Positions 23,627-23,685 of a stretch of 23,685 nt of DNA are shown here, one piece after another. The notes beneath the pieces are model-generated. The model was not told the origin of the DNA, did not search any database, and saw nothing but the letters and a program-made list of their open reading frames with translations. The stretch is from JBHGBM01 sp041946965 (GTDB taxonomy: Bacteria; Acidobacteriota; Terriglobia; Bryobacterales; Bryobacteraceae), in NCBI GenBank assembly GCA_041946965.1, contig JBHGBM010000087.1, positions 1 to 23,685 of the forward strand, given 5' to 3'. Position numbers and translations under genes: made by a program. The first letter of the stretch is position 1; each line of letters opens with the position of its first letter.

Positions 23627-23685
23627 GGGCGCGTAGCTCAATTGGCAGAGCAAGTGACTCTTAATCACTAGGTTGCAGGTTCGAT
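23627..23685 (+). tRNA. tRNA-Lys (anticodon CTT), 3' part beyond window
   Basis: The 5' acceptor strand is GGGCGCG, followed by the D arm GCTC-AATTGGCA-GAGC. The anticodon stem AGTGA/TCACT encloses the loop CTCTTAA, giving anticodon CTT, which reads the Lys codon AAG. The T arm starts with GCAGG TTCGAT and is cut at the window end. A strong promoter precedes it. Confidence 0.95.

Overview
This is a high-GC, gene-dense bacterial chromosomal window. It probably comes from an acidobacterium of the Solibacter/Bryobacter kind. That is inferred from gene content and style: tandem ECF sigma/anti-sigma cassettes followed by DUF4252-like secreted proteins, an F0 gene cluster detached from the F1 genes, standalone heptose adenylyltransferase, and very high third-position GC. 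No 16S rRNA gene is present to confirm it. There are almost no intergenic spaces; most neighbours overlap by GTGA/ATGA or sit within 20 bases.

Layout. (1) 1-3779, minus strand: a tripartite drug/solvent-type efflux operon read TolC -> lipoprotein adaptor -> RND pump, with the pump cut by the window edge. (2) 3780-3872: a divergent promoter region carrying a 56-bp concentric palindrome. (3) 3873-4274: an OsmC-type peroxidase. (4) 4317-7046, plus: two back-to-back ECF sigma factor cassettes (sigma + soluble zinc anti-sigma; sigma + single-pass membrane partner) translationally coupled to two exported DUF4252-like proteins. (5) 7033-9180, minus: a secreted pectate lyase fused to a GH62 arabinofuranosidase, whose signal-peptide frame is broken at a run of nine C. 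(6) 9223-10916, plus: atpZ-atpI-atpB-atpE, ending in a perfect 15-bp GC stem-loop. Subunits b and delta and all of F1 are absent here. (7) 10987-11262: an unrecognised small membrane protein. (8) 11314-16782, plus: a complete CzcCBA/CusCBA-type heavy-metal efflux operon. (9) 21660-16783, minus: UDP-glucuronate decarboxylase, heptose-1-phosphate adenylyltransferase and Mfd, probably one transcript, converging on czcA with directly abutting stop codons. (10) 21718-23559, plus: a membrane heme-b/iron-sulfur oxidoreductase of the ETF:menaquinone type. (11) 23583-end: a strong extended -10 promoter, a leader hairpin and the first 59 bases of tRNA-Lys(CTT).

How it fits together. Much of the window is cell-envelope traffic: two different RND exporters, polysaccharide precursor sugars (UDP-xylose, ADP-heptose), plant-cell-wall degradation and two extracytoplasmic sigma circuits. 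The rest is energy metabolism (F0, a quinone-linked Fe-S protein) and repair (Mfd). No CRISPR array, insertion sequence, prophage or defence gene was seen. The best leads for something unusual are the double sigma/DUF4252 cassette, the PL1-GH62 fusion with its poly-C frame break, the palindrome at 3797-3852, and the Na+-like residues in AtpE.
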